Below the pieces are notes generated by a model. That model ran no database searches. It had not been told where the DNA came from and worked only from the letters and a program-made list of their open reading frames with translations. DNA of 64,000 bases from Diplonema papillatum (Eukaryota; Euglenozoa; Diplonemea; Diplonemida; Diplonemidae): assembly GCA_030068145.1 (NCBI GenBank), contig JAPJBO010000123.1, forward strand, positions 248,001 to 312,000. Reading direction: 5' to 3'. The position numbers were made by a program, and so were the translations under genes. Below are positions 11,001 through 22,621 of the stretch, piece after piece (position 1 is the first letter of the stretch; every line of letters begins with the position of its first letter).

Positions 11001-13315
11001 TGGAGAACCTCGGCGTCGGGTGCGGCGTGGGCACCGCCGCCGGAGAGTGCCTTGGCGTCGGCCTGCCGCTGCCGCATCCCGGCGCCCTGGCTGCCGGGAT
11101 CGGCTCCTCGGCGGGAGACGACCACGCGGCCGTGGCGACCGCGCTCGGCTCCGCGCGCGGCTGCCGCCGCGGCACGGCCGGCTTCGCGCCGTCCGCCGGG
11201 CCCTGGGGAGGGGGCGGGTGCTCCCGCGGAGCCGACCGCAGGGGGGATGCCAGCGGGTGCTTCTTCGTCCCCGCGTGGGTCGAGCTCGAGGCGCCGGCGG
11301 AGTGCAGCTGGAACGGCCGCTTGGCTCCGGAGGCGCGGTCGAGCCGCGGACCCGCGTCCGCAGAGTCGCAGGTGTCTTCGCCTTGCTTCGCGTGCCGTTG
11401 CTGCTGCTGCTGCTGCTGCTGCTGCGGCGGCGGCTGCAGGACGGTGTGGGCGCCGATGTCCATGACAGCGAGCTTCACCTCTGGGCGGCCTTCGGGCGCC
11501 GCCGAACCCGAGCCCGCGCCGGCGCTGTTCTGCGCACGCTCGCGGCTCCACTGCCGCGCTTGGAACGGCGTCGGCGCCGCCGCCGCCGGTGCGTCGAGCA
11601 CCGGCGCCGGGAGGGTTACGACGTGCACCGCCGCGGCTGCCGCCGCCGACAGGGGCCGGGGACTGGTCTCGCCCGCTACGCTGCTGCCGCCTGCGCGAGG
11701 GGTCGTTGTTGTTGGTGCTGGTTTTGAGGGATAAGGTATCTTTTTGCGGTGGCCTCCGCTGGTCTGGTAGTCTGTGCTACCTCCGTTCTTCTACACTCGT
11801 ACTCTTCTCTGCTCACTACTGTACGTACTCTTTTCACTCTTTCACTCTCTTTGGCTAGCCAAAAAAGACTGCGACCCGCGACACCACGAACACATTCGCA
11901 ATGAATGTGGCCCTGGGCCCCCCGCGTGCATACATGTTGAGCAGGGGTTGCCATGTAGCCCGCATCGGCCCGCCTGCGTGAGGGTGGAACACGGTGTATC
12001 AGCACTGAGATGGACTTGTATCAATGAAAGCAGTTCGCTTTGAACAAACGCGCACACCTTGCAGAGCCGGTGCGTCCTCTGTGTCCGGAGCCTTCGGCGA
12101 CTCGATTTTCTCTACCTTCTTCCCGCGCACGACTTCGTCGAAGCAGTCCACGGGTTCGGCCGCGCGCAGCCGGTTCATGGCCTGCCGGGCCTGCTGCTGG
12201 TGAACTTCCGCGGCGGAGTGCGACGGCGAGGGCGCCGCCGGCGAGGCGACCCGCCGGTTTCCCCTGAGGCTCGCGGAGCCGGGGGGGCCGGCTGTGTGCG
12301 GACGGGATATGACCTCCGGGTGCTGCTGGTGCTGGTGGTGGTGGTGATGGTGGTGCTGGCTGCCGGTTGGGTCGTCGAAGAGGATCTGGCAGCCCCGCTG
12401 CCCCGGCGACGGGAGCTTCGACGTGGGGAGGACGTACGGCGCCGCGCCCTCCGCGATTTTCACGGGCATCTGGACCGAAAGCCGGCCGTCAACAGCGCCC
12501 GGGAAAGGCAGGCCGGCCTCGCGCTGGGCCGTCGGCGACAGGGCCCCAACGGGGCTCCGCGCATGGTTGGGGGGAGGGGTTTGGTAGATGAGGTGAGACG
12601 GCGGGTGGTTGCCGGTGGCTGGCGATGACGGGGGGCTCTGCGCCGCGCGTGGCTTCGGGAAGAGGGCGGCGTGGGTGTCTTCGTAGCGCCGTTCGTTGCG
12701 CCGCTTCGCGATGACCGACTCGACGCTTTGCGGCTCGCCTTTGTCGCACGGCCCTGCCGGCAGCTCGTCGACGGGGCTCGCCGTCCTCCTCTTGCGCACG
12801 CCGCCAGCGGACAGCCCCGCGAACCCCATGACCTGCGTCCACGACACCGGCGCCACCGCCGCCGCCTTCCGCAGGGGCTTCCCACACCCGGCTGTCAACT
12901 CACGGGTGCCGGTTGCACCCAGCAGCGTCGAGCCGCGGCTGCCGTCGGAGACGGCGGCCCGCGCGGTGTCCCTGCTGGGGAGCCCGGCGAAGAGGGATGC
13001 CTCCTTCAGGAACTCCGCGGTTTCGACCTCGCCCGGTGGCTCGGCTTCGTGAGCCAGCCGCTCTTGTTCGACGCGGCCGAGGACGTCGAAGTGCGACGAG
13101 AACCCCCGCGGCTCGTTGCCGTCGGGACCCCGCAGCGCGAGCGGGTCCGCCTTGTAGTGCACGGGGAGGTCGTCCACGCCGGCTACCGACATCCGGAGTT
13201 TTCTCCGGATCGCGGTCTTCGTGAGGTCCTCCCAGAACTCCTCCTCGGTCACTTTGTCGACGGCATCCGCGTCGAGGTCGCTGTTCAAGGCGCAGCCTTG
13301 ACCCACCGTCGGCAT
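8077..13315 (-). CDS. Large disordered Ser/Pro/Gln-rich protein
   Basis: Unrecognised protein of about 1,620 residues in two exons, 13315-12058 and 11717-8077. The 340-nt intron starts GTGTGC; both sides are phase 1 and the frame stays open. I chose the ATG at 13315 (MPTVGQG...), the first ATG of this frame. Exon 1 has a short, possibly folded, acidic start (EEEFWEDLTKTAIRRKLRMS), then Ser/Pro-rich sequence with a His run. Exon 2 is low-complexity, with two Gln runs from CAG repeats, 13-14 residue repeats at 10290-9650, and two copies of a module with SPW and LCVSP motifs at about 9290-8990. A short Ala/Leu-rich hydrophobic stretch (about 8500-8430) could be a membrane segment. There is no catalytic domain. 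Many SP motifs suggest phosphorylation; a scaffold or cytoskeletal role is possible but not shown. The 3' end may be spliced onward at 8091. Confidence 0.55.
9650..10290 (-). repeat. Coding repeat, about 40 bp unit
   Basis: Within exon 2 of the disordered protein. Imperfect repeats of 13-14 codons read as variants of SPREETSTYAQ alternating with TPRDEASTNAL. Charged Glu/Arg, Ser/Thr and one Pro recur at fixed spacing. The unit is visible in the DNA as variants of GGGCTC..GCGT..GTGGAGG. Copy number is likely to vary between strains. Confidence 0.8.
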
Positions 13316-14690
13316 CAACCATCCGCCCCGCCGCGCAACCGCCCCAGGCGAACAGGCACCTTCGATTGAATCTGCGGGTGCCACCTTTTGACGAGCCGGC
13401 CGACCCCCTGCCAACAACGAGCTGCAACAGACTCCGGCAGCCGCTGATGCGGACTGCGGCAGACTGCGGACAGACGGCTGCTGGCAAGGCTGCGATCAGA
13501 CAGACAGACAGACAGACAGACAGACAGCACGCAGTACGATGCGGTTCGAGGGTGGACCGGCTGCAGCACCTATTCCGGCGCGGCCTTGCACACACGCTGC
13601 GCGGAGCCCCCAGCAAAAACGGGAGAGGGTTTTCCCCCGGCAAAAGAAGCCTCGCGCTGGCGGCGGCAAGCTGAAAGGCAGCGAGAACAACGCGCGGGTG
13701 GAAAATGGGTCGACGGGCCCTCTGGGGGGGCTGCTTACAGTGTGGACGGCCCCACCCCGGTGATATTTTGCCGGGCGGGGGGTGGCTTTCCTCCGATGAA
13801 CGTCGGTGCTTGTCTTTTGCTCTTGGATGTTTTTTTTTTTTTTTTTTTTTCGCCGACGATGCGCCCGCACCCAACACGTCGGACCTTCCGCTCCCAAGTG
13901 TTGACCCTGGTCAACAAGAAAGGGGGAAGAGGGGAGAGAGAGAGAGAGAGAGAGGACTTCCGCGCTTTTTCAAGGGGGTGGACTCGCGGGAGGGAATCCG
14001 TGCCGCTCGTTCGGGGGGATCCCGCCTCTTCCCCCTGCCTGCGCGAGAGGATTGCGGTTTAGAAGGTTGGTATCTTAAAGTCAGAGGTTTGGACTATGGA
14101 ACGTAGGTGCTAGGTGTACCACGATACCACCATAGGTTGTGCTCATGGATGGTGGGTTGTGTGTACACGCACCCACAAGCACGGCGCAGGAGGTCCTGAG
14201 ATCCACCCAGAGCACCGGTTAGCCATCCACGATACCCAGGAGGTGATGGTGATCCATTAGAATGCCACGATAGGTTGCGCTATTATTTCTGCACGCCGGG
14301 TTTCGGTATTTCGAGTTAAAACTTGTGTATACTCGTGTGGGACATAGGTTGGCGGTTGCAACGATATCACGGCGCCCCTCATCGGCATGTTTGAAAGGCC
14401 CTCAACAGGAGTTTACGCTCAAACCGCTGTGTTCCAAGAAGACCGCAACAGGGCCTCAACCAAAAGAACGCGAATCTGACCACAGAACGGCCACCAGAGA
14501 GCTGCGGGCGGGTCGTTGCTTCCGTACCCGCCGCCGCCAAGGATTCAGCCCGAATTGGATCGCGCGGCGCTGCCAGGCAGCTCTTGCACGTGACAGCATC
14601 CGCTCGAACTGCGCAGAGCAGAAGTGGTTGCATTCTACACAGTACGTACCTTCTCCCCGCATCAGCTAGGTTCTGGAATTATTCCCATGT
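13316..14690. other. Intergenic with microsatellites
   Basis: Upstream of the disordered-protein gene. Contains about eight units of CAGA at 13497-13527, a T tract at 13829-13850 and GA repeats at 13933-13954. The pyrimidine-rich minus strand near 13500 might serve expression of the gene starting at 13315. The stretch 14060-14310 has short imperfect repeats. No gene is supported. Confidence 0.5.
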
Positions 14691-16493
14691 CTCTAACACC
14701 TTCGTGTGCTTGCTTTGTTGCTTGCACGTGTGTTCGAACTGACAGTTTCGGCGCGGCGGGAATCGTGACGTCTAAAACAGGAAGGGAAAGGTGTATCGAA
14801 TGGCAACGAAATGAAACGAGGAGAGGAGGGCACAAAACTCATGCGCAAAGGCCTCGTTCGGGAGCTTCGTTTCGAAGGTGTCAACCGGTCCGCAGAGGGT
14901 AAGCCAGCGTTATCGTAGTAGCAGGTCTTTTGCAAAATGCCAGGTGCCCCGTGTGTAGAACATGAGAGGTGGGTACCGCCCGTGAGACAGAACTATTTGC
15001 AGGTACTGAAAACATGGGCGGATAGAGGGAGAGAGCGGCCGCAAGAGAGAGAGCGGTGACAAAACAAGAAGCCGGAAAGGCGATACAACCGACGTTTGCT
15101 GCTTCTCGTGCAGCCAATCTAACGACTCGGAGCAGAAGCACGTGAAGCCTCGGGAGGAAACAAACGCAGAAGCTGCTTCTTCTTCACTAGTGACTCTGAG
15201 CGTCAACTCGAACGAGCCACTCGCCGGTTTGCTCACCACTTCCCAGGCTGAGCCTGCAACTCGCATCATTTTGCGTGTTGCAGTTCGGTATCTGCTGGTT
15301 TTTCGCCAGTGACTTCTTCGGTCATCGCACCCCTCTTTGCTGCCGAAAAGGTTGGTTGCTGCGTAAGGGAGAGCAAGGACAGCCTCACGATTCGTGGACT
15401 GCTTCAAATAAACGGAGAGGTGTACAAGATTGTACCATTTCCCTGGACCAGGGGTACGGCTTCGGATGAGCTGACGGCATTTCGGGAAAGACCCTTAACC
15501 CGTCTCTTCGTACTGACGGCGCCATAGCGTCATTTTAGGTTTTGCGTATTGGAGCTGAGCTTCGAACTGAACTGCACGCGGCTGCTTCCTTTGAAGAATC
15601 TTAGCGGGAGTTGAGTACCAAGCAGGCTAGCGAACGCCGACGTATGCCTGCAGAGGGTGCAGGGTTCTGCACGTGGCTGCACAGCAACTCCTGGCACGCA
15701 CCAACGGAACCGGTTACCGATGGTGCAACTGCTCAGAGACGCTCACAGACCTCCTGACAAAAAAAATGCACACACTCCGAGGCGAAAACGCATGCAATCG
15801 CACCTGCTTGGCAACGTACAATCCCGAGTGCCTTTCCGTTGAAACAAACTACAGCACCATCTACGTTTTCGGACGCACAAGTCGTCTGCGCTGCTGCAAC
15901 GTTTTGAATGTCGGTTTTGATTGCGTCTGCACCGCTTCTTTATCCTGCTCCACCGAGCGGGCATGATGGGTGTCATGATACTTGACGCATCGATGCGCGA
16001 AAAGAGATGGTACGCAGCGACCTGCGCTCATCTGCATTCCGATTTTCACAGTCAGTATCATCTTGTCTTCTGGGGTTGTTCCTCTTTTTGGCCTCCTCAT
16101 ACGAGGCCGGAAAGCTTGCATCTCGAAAAGATATGCATACTTTTCTCGTTGAAACATGGAAAAATAACGATCCGATGAAGAACGAAGCATGGGTGCGTTC
16201 TTCTTTCTGATCTGCGGAAACGTGTTGCCTCCGCGCGTATTCGAAATGTTCGAAACACGGGGTCTTGTTTGCTTTGTTTCGAACACAACCCATTTCCTGC
16301 GCTCCTCAAAGATGTTCTCGAGAAGCGCCAATGGGTGTGTTTGCGTTGGTGTTGTGATGGTAGCTGGTTTGCTTTTGATTATTCTTTCTCGTTTGATTGT
16401 TTAGACTGTTTCTTGGGCTAAGCTGAAGATTATTCTTCCTTAGTCTCTGTACGTGTGGCGTTGCTGATTGCCGGCGCTGTGCGTGTTTCGTCC

Positions 16494-19400
16494 TTACCAT
16501 CCACGCTCGGGCAGTGTGACAGTCAGCGGACTCGAGAAAACTCCGGTCGCGTCGTACTTTGCTTTGATCGTCTGCAGCCTTTCGTTCACCTCCGGAACGA
16601 ACAGAACCTGCGACCGGTTTGTCGTCGTTCTGTCTTGGAAGTTCACGTACCACGAGTCGCTGATCTGAGACGCGATCAGACTGTCGAACTTGTCAACCGT
16701 TGCCCACAAGGTTTCCCTCGTGACGTCGCCCACGGGTGTCCTGCAGTACTGGAACGTCCCCCACGCATGCCTGCCCATGAACGACGACTTCACGAAGTCC
16801 GGGTCGTTGGTCGTGGCCGCACCTCCCCAAGGGTCGAAGTACGCAAAAAACGTCTGGTCCTCAACAGGGTTCTCCATCTCGTACCACATCCTGTCAGCGA
16901 AGCTGTCCAAGAACGCCCAGTTGTTGCAGACATCCTCTCGCTTCCTCACAAGTCTCGAGGTGCAGCTGTACGTCGTCCGTCCGCCCTGGTCGTTCAAGAT
17001 GTTGTCGAACTGCATCTTGTCTGGCACGGCCTGGATACTCTGCGTTATCAACGGAGCCGTCACACCTACCAAGAACTCGTTCAACACTTCTGCCGCCTCT
17101 GCCAGTGCACCACTGGCCGTGTCGTTGCGGTCAGGCAGGTAGTACACTTGCAGCATCAGCTGGTTCCCGGACCGGACGAACGGCCACATTATCAGGTTCT
17201 TGGCCTTCGGCGACTCGTCGTCGACGGAGTAGAACTTGCACACTGATCCCCAGAAGCTCTGCAGGTGAGCTGCAGACTGCGCTCCGAACAGGTAAAACCC
17301 TTTCACCATGTAGCTCGGACGAGGAATGGTGCGCATCCAGTACCGCGTCACCACCCCGACGTTTGCGTGAGCGTTCCCCTTCACAGCCCACAGAAGGTCT
17401 TGGTCCTCGTCGTTGTGCGCTCGCCTGTACCCAAGCAGCTGTTCTTCGTAGTCCTGGTCATAGACCTGTGCGAGTGGGGTGTGTGAAAGAGAGTGTGTGT
17501 GTGTGTGTGTGCGTTTGTAGATTGGTCGTGCATTGGTTCGGTGTGGTAAGACAAAATGTCTTGCTGAACACACAACAAACACACAGAAACTGGTACTGGT
17601 AGAGTTTTGCGCGCATCGGATGAAGAAGCACACCTGAACGAACTTGCCGTTCCCGAGAACAAGTTCCACGCCGACAATGAAGTCTGCACCGAAGCCGAAC
17701 TTCCTCGTGAGGTAGCCGACAGCTCCACCACCCAAGTGCCCCCCGAGGCCGACGGGTGCGTCCAGACCGTGCGGGAAGTACACGTCGCTGTGGTCCTGGT
17801 AGTCGGCAATGAGCTCCTTCAACACGACACCCGGCTCGACTCCCATGAACGTCGCACCCGTGTCAGATGTCACGTAGTCGATGCCCTTCATTTTCTCCAG
17901 CGAGATAACAACGCAGTTACTGCACGTGCTCGCGCACGACTGACTGTGAGCGCCGGATCGGATGCGGTAGTCGATGTCTCGCTCCTTGATGAACTTCAGC
18001 GACTTCGTAACGTCCAACGCGCTTCGGGCGATGATGACGGCGTTGGGCTTCAGGTCGTCGCAGTCGACCAGAACGCGATTGTGGCTCTCAGCGTAGCTCA
18101 GGTTCCCGTTCGCTGGGTCGGCTGCGCACGGAAAGCCTGGCGGCACCGCGCTGGTGCCGCAGCATCCCATCGCCGGCATCAGGACAGCGCCCTCTAACGC
18201 GCCAGAGAGTGCGCAGTAGTCTGTAACCGTCGGTGCCGAAGCGCCGACCAACGCCAAGGTGCTGTCTGCCAAGAACTCCGACCCCGGCAGAGGCACGCCG
18301 AGAGGCCTGTCGAGAACGTTCGTCGGATCGTAAACGTTCTTCACCTTCTGAAGTCGCTGGTACACCGCCGGCTCGGTGTAGATTTGCTCGGGTTCCGTCG
18401 CCAACGTGTCGAGGAAATTCAAGTACCACCCGTTGCCCACATCTGCCAGCACCGAGTCGTTGAAGTCCTTCGTACCACCTTCACCGTTGATCATGGCATT
18501 CGTGTCCCGCGTCGCAACGTTCAACGGGATTCTGCAGAACTGAATCGTGCCATACGCGTTCCGCGTGCTCACCGACGTCCGCTCGAAGTCTGCGTCGTTC
18601 AGCGAAGCTGCCCCGCCCCACTTGTCGAAGTACGTGAACAGCGTCGTCCCCCGCGAAGGAAACGCGGTGATCTCGTCGTAGATGAAGTCAGCGAACTTCC
18701 CAATCCACCCGTCTCTGTTGCACACGTCTTCCCGCGACGGAACGATCCTCGAAACGCATGTCGGTGCGTAACGGCTCGCGCTCGGGTCCACCAGATTCGG
18801 GAACTGCCCGCTCTCAGCCACTGCCTCGATGCCTCCCGAGTGGTAAGTCAGCCCTTTCACGTGCGTCAGGAACGCGTTCACAACCGGCGTCGCCTCGTTG
18901 AGAGCTCCCTGCGCAGTGCTGTTGTTGTCCGGGATGTAGTAGATGATGAACCGCATCAGGAACCCTGGTCCCTCTCTGTTGTTGCTCACCATCGGCCACA
19001 CGAGCAAGTTCCGTTCTCCCGCCGTCTCGTCCTCCGGCGCCTTCGAGTAGTACCCGCACATCGAGTTCCAGTACTCCTCCACACTCGTCTTGTCCGCGAT
19101 GTTGTAAGAGTACTTTCCAAGCACCACGTACGCCGGACGCGGGATGGTCCGCATCCAGAACTTCGTCACCACTCCGAAGTTCGCGTGTCCGCTACCTTTC
19201 AAGCCCCACAGAAGCTGTCGGTCTCTCTCGTTGTACACGCTCAGCCGCCCCGTCAGCCTCTCCTCGTACTCCGGCTCGAACACCTGCACGAACTCTCCCG
19301 ACGGCAGCACCACGTCCATCCCAACCACGAAGTCTGTGCCGAACCCGAACTTTCTCACAAGGTGGCCCACTCCACCACCAGTGAAGTGTCCACCAGCACC

Positions 19401-19946
19401 GATCCACGGGTCAAGTCCGTGCGGGAAGTACACGTCACTGTTCGCTGTGTAGTCCGCCCGAAGCTCCGTCAACGTCACACCCGCTTCAATCGTCACGAAC
19501 ACAGACCCGTCGTCGTGGTTGATGTACTCCACCTTCTTCATCGACTCCAAAGACAGCACCACGCCGTCTTTAACCGTGCTCAGGCAAGCCTGGCTGTGTC
19601 CACCGCTCTTCACACGGAACGCCACGTTCGCTGCCTTCGCGTAAGCAAGCGCTTTGCTCACGTCTCCCGGCCCCTTCGCGATGATCACTCCGTCCGGGAT
19701 TTCCCCGTCGCAATCCATCAGGTACTGCGCAGTCGTCTTCGCGTACGTTTCGTCCCCGGTATTAGCCGGGCAGAGGTAGTTCATCGGTCGGGCATAGCCG
19801 ACGCAACACGTCGCGGTCGACAGCAGAACCTTCCCGTCCAGCGTCTTCGCGAGCTTGCACATGTCCGCGTTCGACACGGGATTCTTCGCTGCAGCTTCGG
19901 CTTGCAGCCCAAGCACGGCCACCACCGCGACGAGCCTGCTCCACAT
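16494..19946 (-). CDS. Secreted two-domain FAD-linked oxidase, copy A
   Basis: Berberine-bridge/hexose-oxidase type flavoprotein, likely oxidising sugars or alcohols outside the cell or in the secretory pathway. About 1,094 residues after removal of a 168-nt intron (17633-17466). Start at ATG 19946, giving the signal peptide MWSRLVAVVAVLGLQAEAAA; the reading frame opens a little earlier, but the two gene copies share sequence only from this Met. Two homologous halves each have an FAD-binding domain and a C-terminal BBE segment. The His that would bind FAD covalently is present in both (VKSGGHSQ and IRSGAHSQ). The signature loops are GAGGHFTGGGVG and GLGGHLGGGAVG. The Cys used for a second FAD bond in BBE enzymes is replaced: both halves read HGLD before the loop. 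BBE segments read WYLNFLD and WYVNFQD, then RLQKVKNVYDPTNV and RLQTIKAKYDATGV. The tandem halves suggest an old internal duplication. Confidence 0.92.
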   Translation of the reverse strand: MWSRLVAVVAVLGLQAEAAAKNPVSNADMCKLAKTLDGKVLLSTATCCVGYARPMNYLCPANTGDETYAKTTAQYLMDCDGEIPDGVIIAKGPGDVSKALAYAKAANVAFRVKSGGHSQACLSTVKDGVVLSLESMKKVEYINHDDGSVFVTIEAGVTLTELRADYTANSDVYFPHGLDPWIGAGGHFTGGGVGHLVRKFGFGTDFVVGMDVVLPSGEFVQVFEPEYEERLTGRLSVYNERDRQLLWGLKGSGHANFGVVTKFWMRTIPRPAYVVLGKYSYNIADKTSVEEYWNSMCGYYSKAPEDETAGERNLLVWPMVSNNREGPGFLMRFIIYYIPDNNSTAQGALNEATPVVNAFLTHVKGLTYHSGGIEAVAESGQFPNLVDPSASRYAPTCVSRIVPSREDVCNRDGWIGKFADFIYDEITAFPSRGTTLFTYFDKWGGAASLNDADFERTSVSTRNAYGTIQFCRIPLNVATRDTNAMINGEGGTKDFNDSVLADVGNGWYLNFLDTLATEPEQIYTEPAVYQRLQKVKNVYDPTNVLDRPLGVPLPGSEFLADSTLALVGASAPTVTDYCALSGALEGAVLMPAMGCCGTSAVPPGFPCAADPANGNLSYAESHNRVLVDCDDLKPNAVIIARSALDVTKSLKFIKERDIDYRIRSGAHSQSCASTCSNCVVISLEKMKGIDYVTSDTGATFMGVEPGVVLKELIADYQDHSDVYFPHGLDAPVGLGGHLGGGAVGYLTRKFGFGADFIVGVELVLGNGKFVQVCFFIRCAQNSTSTSFCVFVVCSARHFVLPHRTNARPIYKRTHTHTHSLSHTPLAQVYDQDYEEQLLGYRRAHNDEDQDLLWAVKGNAHANVGVVTRYWMRTIPRPSYMVKGFYLFGAQSAAHLQSFWGSVCKFYSVDDESPKAKNLIMWPFVRSGNQLMLQVYYLPDRNDTASGALAEAAEVLNEFLVGVTAPLITQSIQAVPDKMQFDNILNDQGGRTTYSCTSRLVRKREDVCNNWAFLDSFADRMWYEMENPVEDQTFFAYFDPWGGAATTNDPDFVKSSFMGRHAWGTFQYCRTPVGDVTRETLWATVDKFDSLIASQISDSWYVNFQDRTTTNRSQVLFVPEVNERLQTIKAKYDATGVFSSPLTVTLPERGW
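17466..17633 (-). other. In-frame intron of oxidase copy A
   Basis: GTGTGC...GCACAG, 168 nt, phase 0, between FVQ and VYDQDYEE. Its length is 56 codons and it contains no stop, so an unspliced transcript would still be read through. The inserted residues (CFFIRCAQ..., then a run of THTH from a TG repeat) do not fit the fold, and the equivalent point in the first half has no insertion (FVQVFEPEYEE), so I call it an intron. The copy in gene B is 23761-23594. Confidence 0.85.
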
Positions 19947-20059
19947 GTTGCTCACGAAGATGTTTTTGTTGTTTGCCAAATTTGTTTGGGGAGAAAAATG
20001 AGAGAGGCAACCTTTGGGTGTGTAAGAAACTTACGACTGCCACCATCGATGTCCAAATT

Positions 20060-20850
20060 TCAGGACGTGCGAATCTGCTGCATTAGGCACGGGAGAGCTC
20101 TGCTCAAGTTTCTTAGTAATCCTCATACATGTAACCCCCGACGGGTGATTGCAAAAACGACGGGGTTCTGGGCTCAGCCACGGGGCTTCGAGGTTGCAGC
20201 GCTTTAGATGCTTGCGATGTGTTCATTTCTGCGCGGCAACGTTGTCAGACGGCTGTGGAAGAGAGCTGTGCAAGCATGTGCGCAAGCATAGCGAAAGAAT
20301 TGCGTGTCCACGGTGATGTTGGCCCGTTCTAAGGTACTCGGCTGTTCCCTGATGTCCGAAGGTGCGCCTTCCATCTCGGTATCGTCGACAAAGTCTTCCC
20401 CACGTGCACCAAGCCCCAAGTTCGGTTCAAGGGAGGGCCGTCACACGACGAAGAGGTACCCGCGAACCGGCGATGCAGATGCTTGCCACAGATTCTTTGC
20501 AGTCTAACTCAAACAATAAGTGTTGAAGATAGTCGCAGATTGCATCGTGTGGGTGGAGACCGGTTTCTATTTCGCCGCAATGGCAAGTTTCGACGGTGGT
20601 ACACTGCACGGCCGAGGGCTTTATGACAAGGGGCAGTGTGCAACATGTGCCTCCATTATTGCACCGACGTCTCCGAACCCCGTTTCGGCAGCACGACGCG
20701 GGTTCGGAACGAGGCCCTCAAAGAGCTGTGGCGTTCGTCAGTCTCGGCGAACCCGAGCAGGACTTGATGACCTTCCTGCACTCGCGCACAACCTGGTCTG
20801 AGCATTTTATGACGCTTCTCGTGCCGCTCTCTCAAGCCGCTCTACAGTGC
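20060..20850. other. Spacer between the oxidase copies
   Basis: Unique sequence upstream of copy A, before the diverged 3' flank of copy B begins. A minus-strand frame at 20204-20419 is open but short and unlike known proteins. Any promoter or spliced-leader site for copy A would be here or just below 20050. Minus-strand GTGAG at 19951-19947, just before the start codon, is one possible acceptor. Confidence 0.4.
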
Positions 20851-22621
20851 AGAAGTAGTTGCATTCCACATCTCCTTCCCATTCATCCTGAGCGCACTTC
20901 GATGCGAACCCCGCTTGCAATGGTCGAATCTTGTACTTGACACTCCGGCAAGCAGCGTCACGAAGATAACAGAAGGAAAAGGTATCACTATTGTTTAAGG
21001 AGATGAGGGCAAAAAACATATGCGCAAAGGCCGCTTTCGGGACCTTCGTTAGAAGGTGTCAACCGGTCTACAGCAACGAAGACAGAGGTATCGTAGTAGC
21101 AGGTCTTTTGCAAAATGTTAGTTGTCCCGTGTGCAAAACATGAGAGGTGGAAAAGATCCGGATACAGAACCTTGGCAGGTACTGAGAAGACGGACGGTAG
21201 AGGGAGAGAGCGGACGCAAGAGAGTGCGGTGACAAAACAAGAAACCGGAAAGGCGATACAACCGACGCTTGCTCCTTCTAGTGTAGCCTGAAGGCAATCT
21301 GACGACTCGGACGTGAAGCCTCGGGAGGAAACAAAGGCAGCAGCAAGCTGCTTCTTCTCGAACAAGCCACAACATGTGCCAGGCTGAGGCTGCTACTAGA
21401 ATCCGCCTGTCGTTGTCCTTGCATGTGGCAGGTCGGCACAGGTTTGTCTTTCGCCAGTGACTTCTTCAGCCATCGCATCTCTCTTTGCTGCCGAAAAGGT
21501 TGCTTGCTGCGTAAGGGAGAGCATGGACAGTCTCACGATTCGTGGACTGCCTCAAATAAACGGAGAGGTGTACAAGATTGTACCATTTCCCTGCATCCAG
21601 GGTTACGGCTTCGGGTGAGCTGACGCGTTTCGGGGGAAGGGCCGTCCCTTGTTATTGATCGGCGCCTTTGCTGCATTGCAGTTTTGGGGTAGTAAAGTTG
21701 AGCTTCGAAGTAAAATGCACGCGGCTTCTTCTTCGGACACGGAGCTTTAGTAGCGCGAGTTGAGTACCAAGCAGGCTAGCGAACGCGCCGGCGTATGCCT
21801 GCAGAAAGTGTAGAGCTCTGCACGTGGCTGCACAGCAACTCCTGGCACGCACCAACGGAACCGGTTACCGATGGTGCAACTGCTCAGAGACGCTCACAGA
21901 CCACCTGACATGAACAACCACACCCCCCGAGGCGAAACGCATGCAATCGCACCTTCTTTGGCAACGGACAATCCCGAGTGTGTCTTGCCTTATTGTGTGC
22001 GTTGAAACAAACTACGGCACACGAACAAGTCGTCTGCGCTGGTACAACTTTTTGAATGTCGGTTTTGATTGCGTCTGCACCGCTTCTTGCGAGGGCGTGA
22101 TCGGTGTAATGATACTTGACGCATCGATGCGCGAAAAGAGATGGTACGCAGCGACCTGCGCTCATCTGCATTCCGGTCTTCGTCAGTAATCGCTTGTCTT
22201 GTAATTTTCCTGTTTTTGGCCTCCTCATTCGAGGCTGGAAAGCTTGCATCTCGAAAAGCAATGCGTACTTTTCTTGGTGCGCAACCTTGAACATTATTGT
22301 TCGGAAGAAGAACGAAGCACGGATGCGTTCTTCTCTGATCTGCGGAAACGTGTTGCCTCCGCGCGTATTCGAAATGTTCGAAACACGGGGTCTTGTTTGC
22401 TTTGTTTCGAACACAACCCATTTCCTGCGCTCCTCAAAGATGTTCTCGAGAAGCGCCAATGGGTGTGTTTGCGTTGGTGTTGTGATGGTAGCTGGTTTGC
22501 TTTTGATTATTCTTTCTCGTTTGATTGTTTAGACTGTTTCTTGGGCTAAGCTGAAGATTATTCTTCCTTAGTCTCTGTACGTGTGGCGTTGCTGATTGCC
22601 GGCGCTGTGCGTGTTTCGTCC

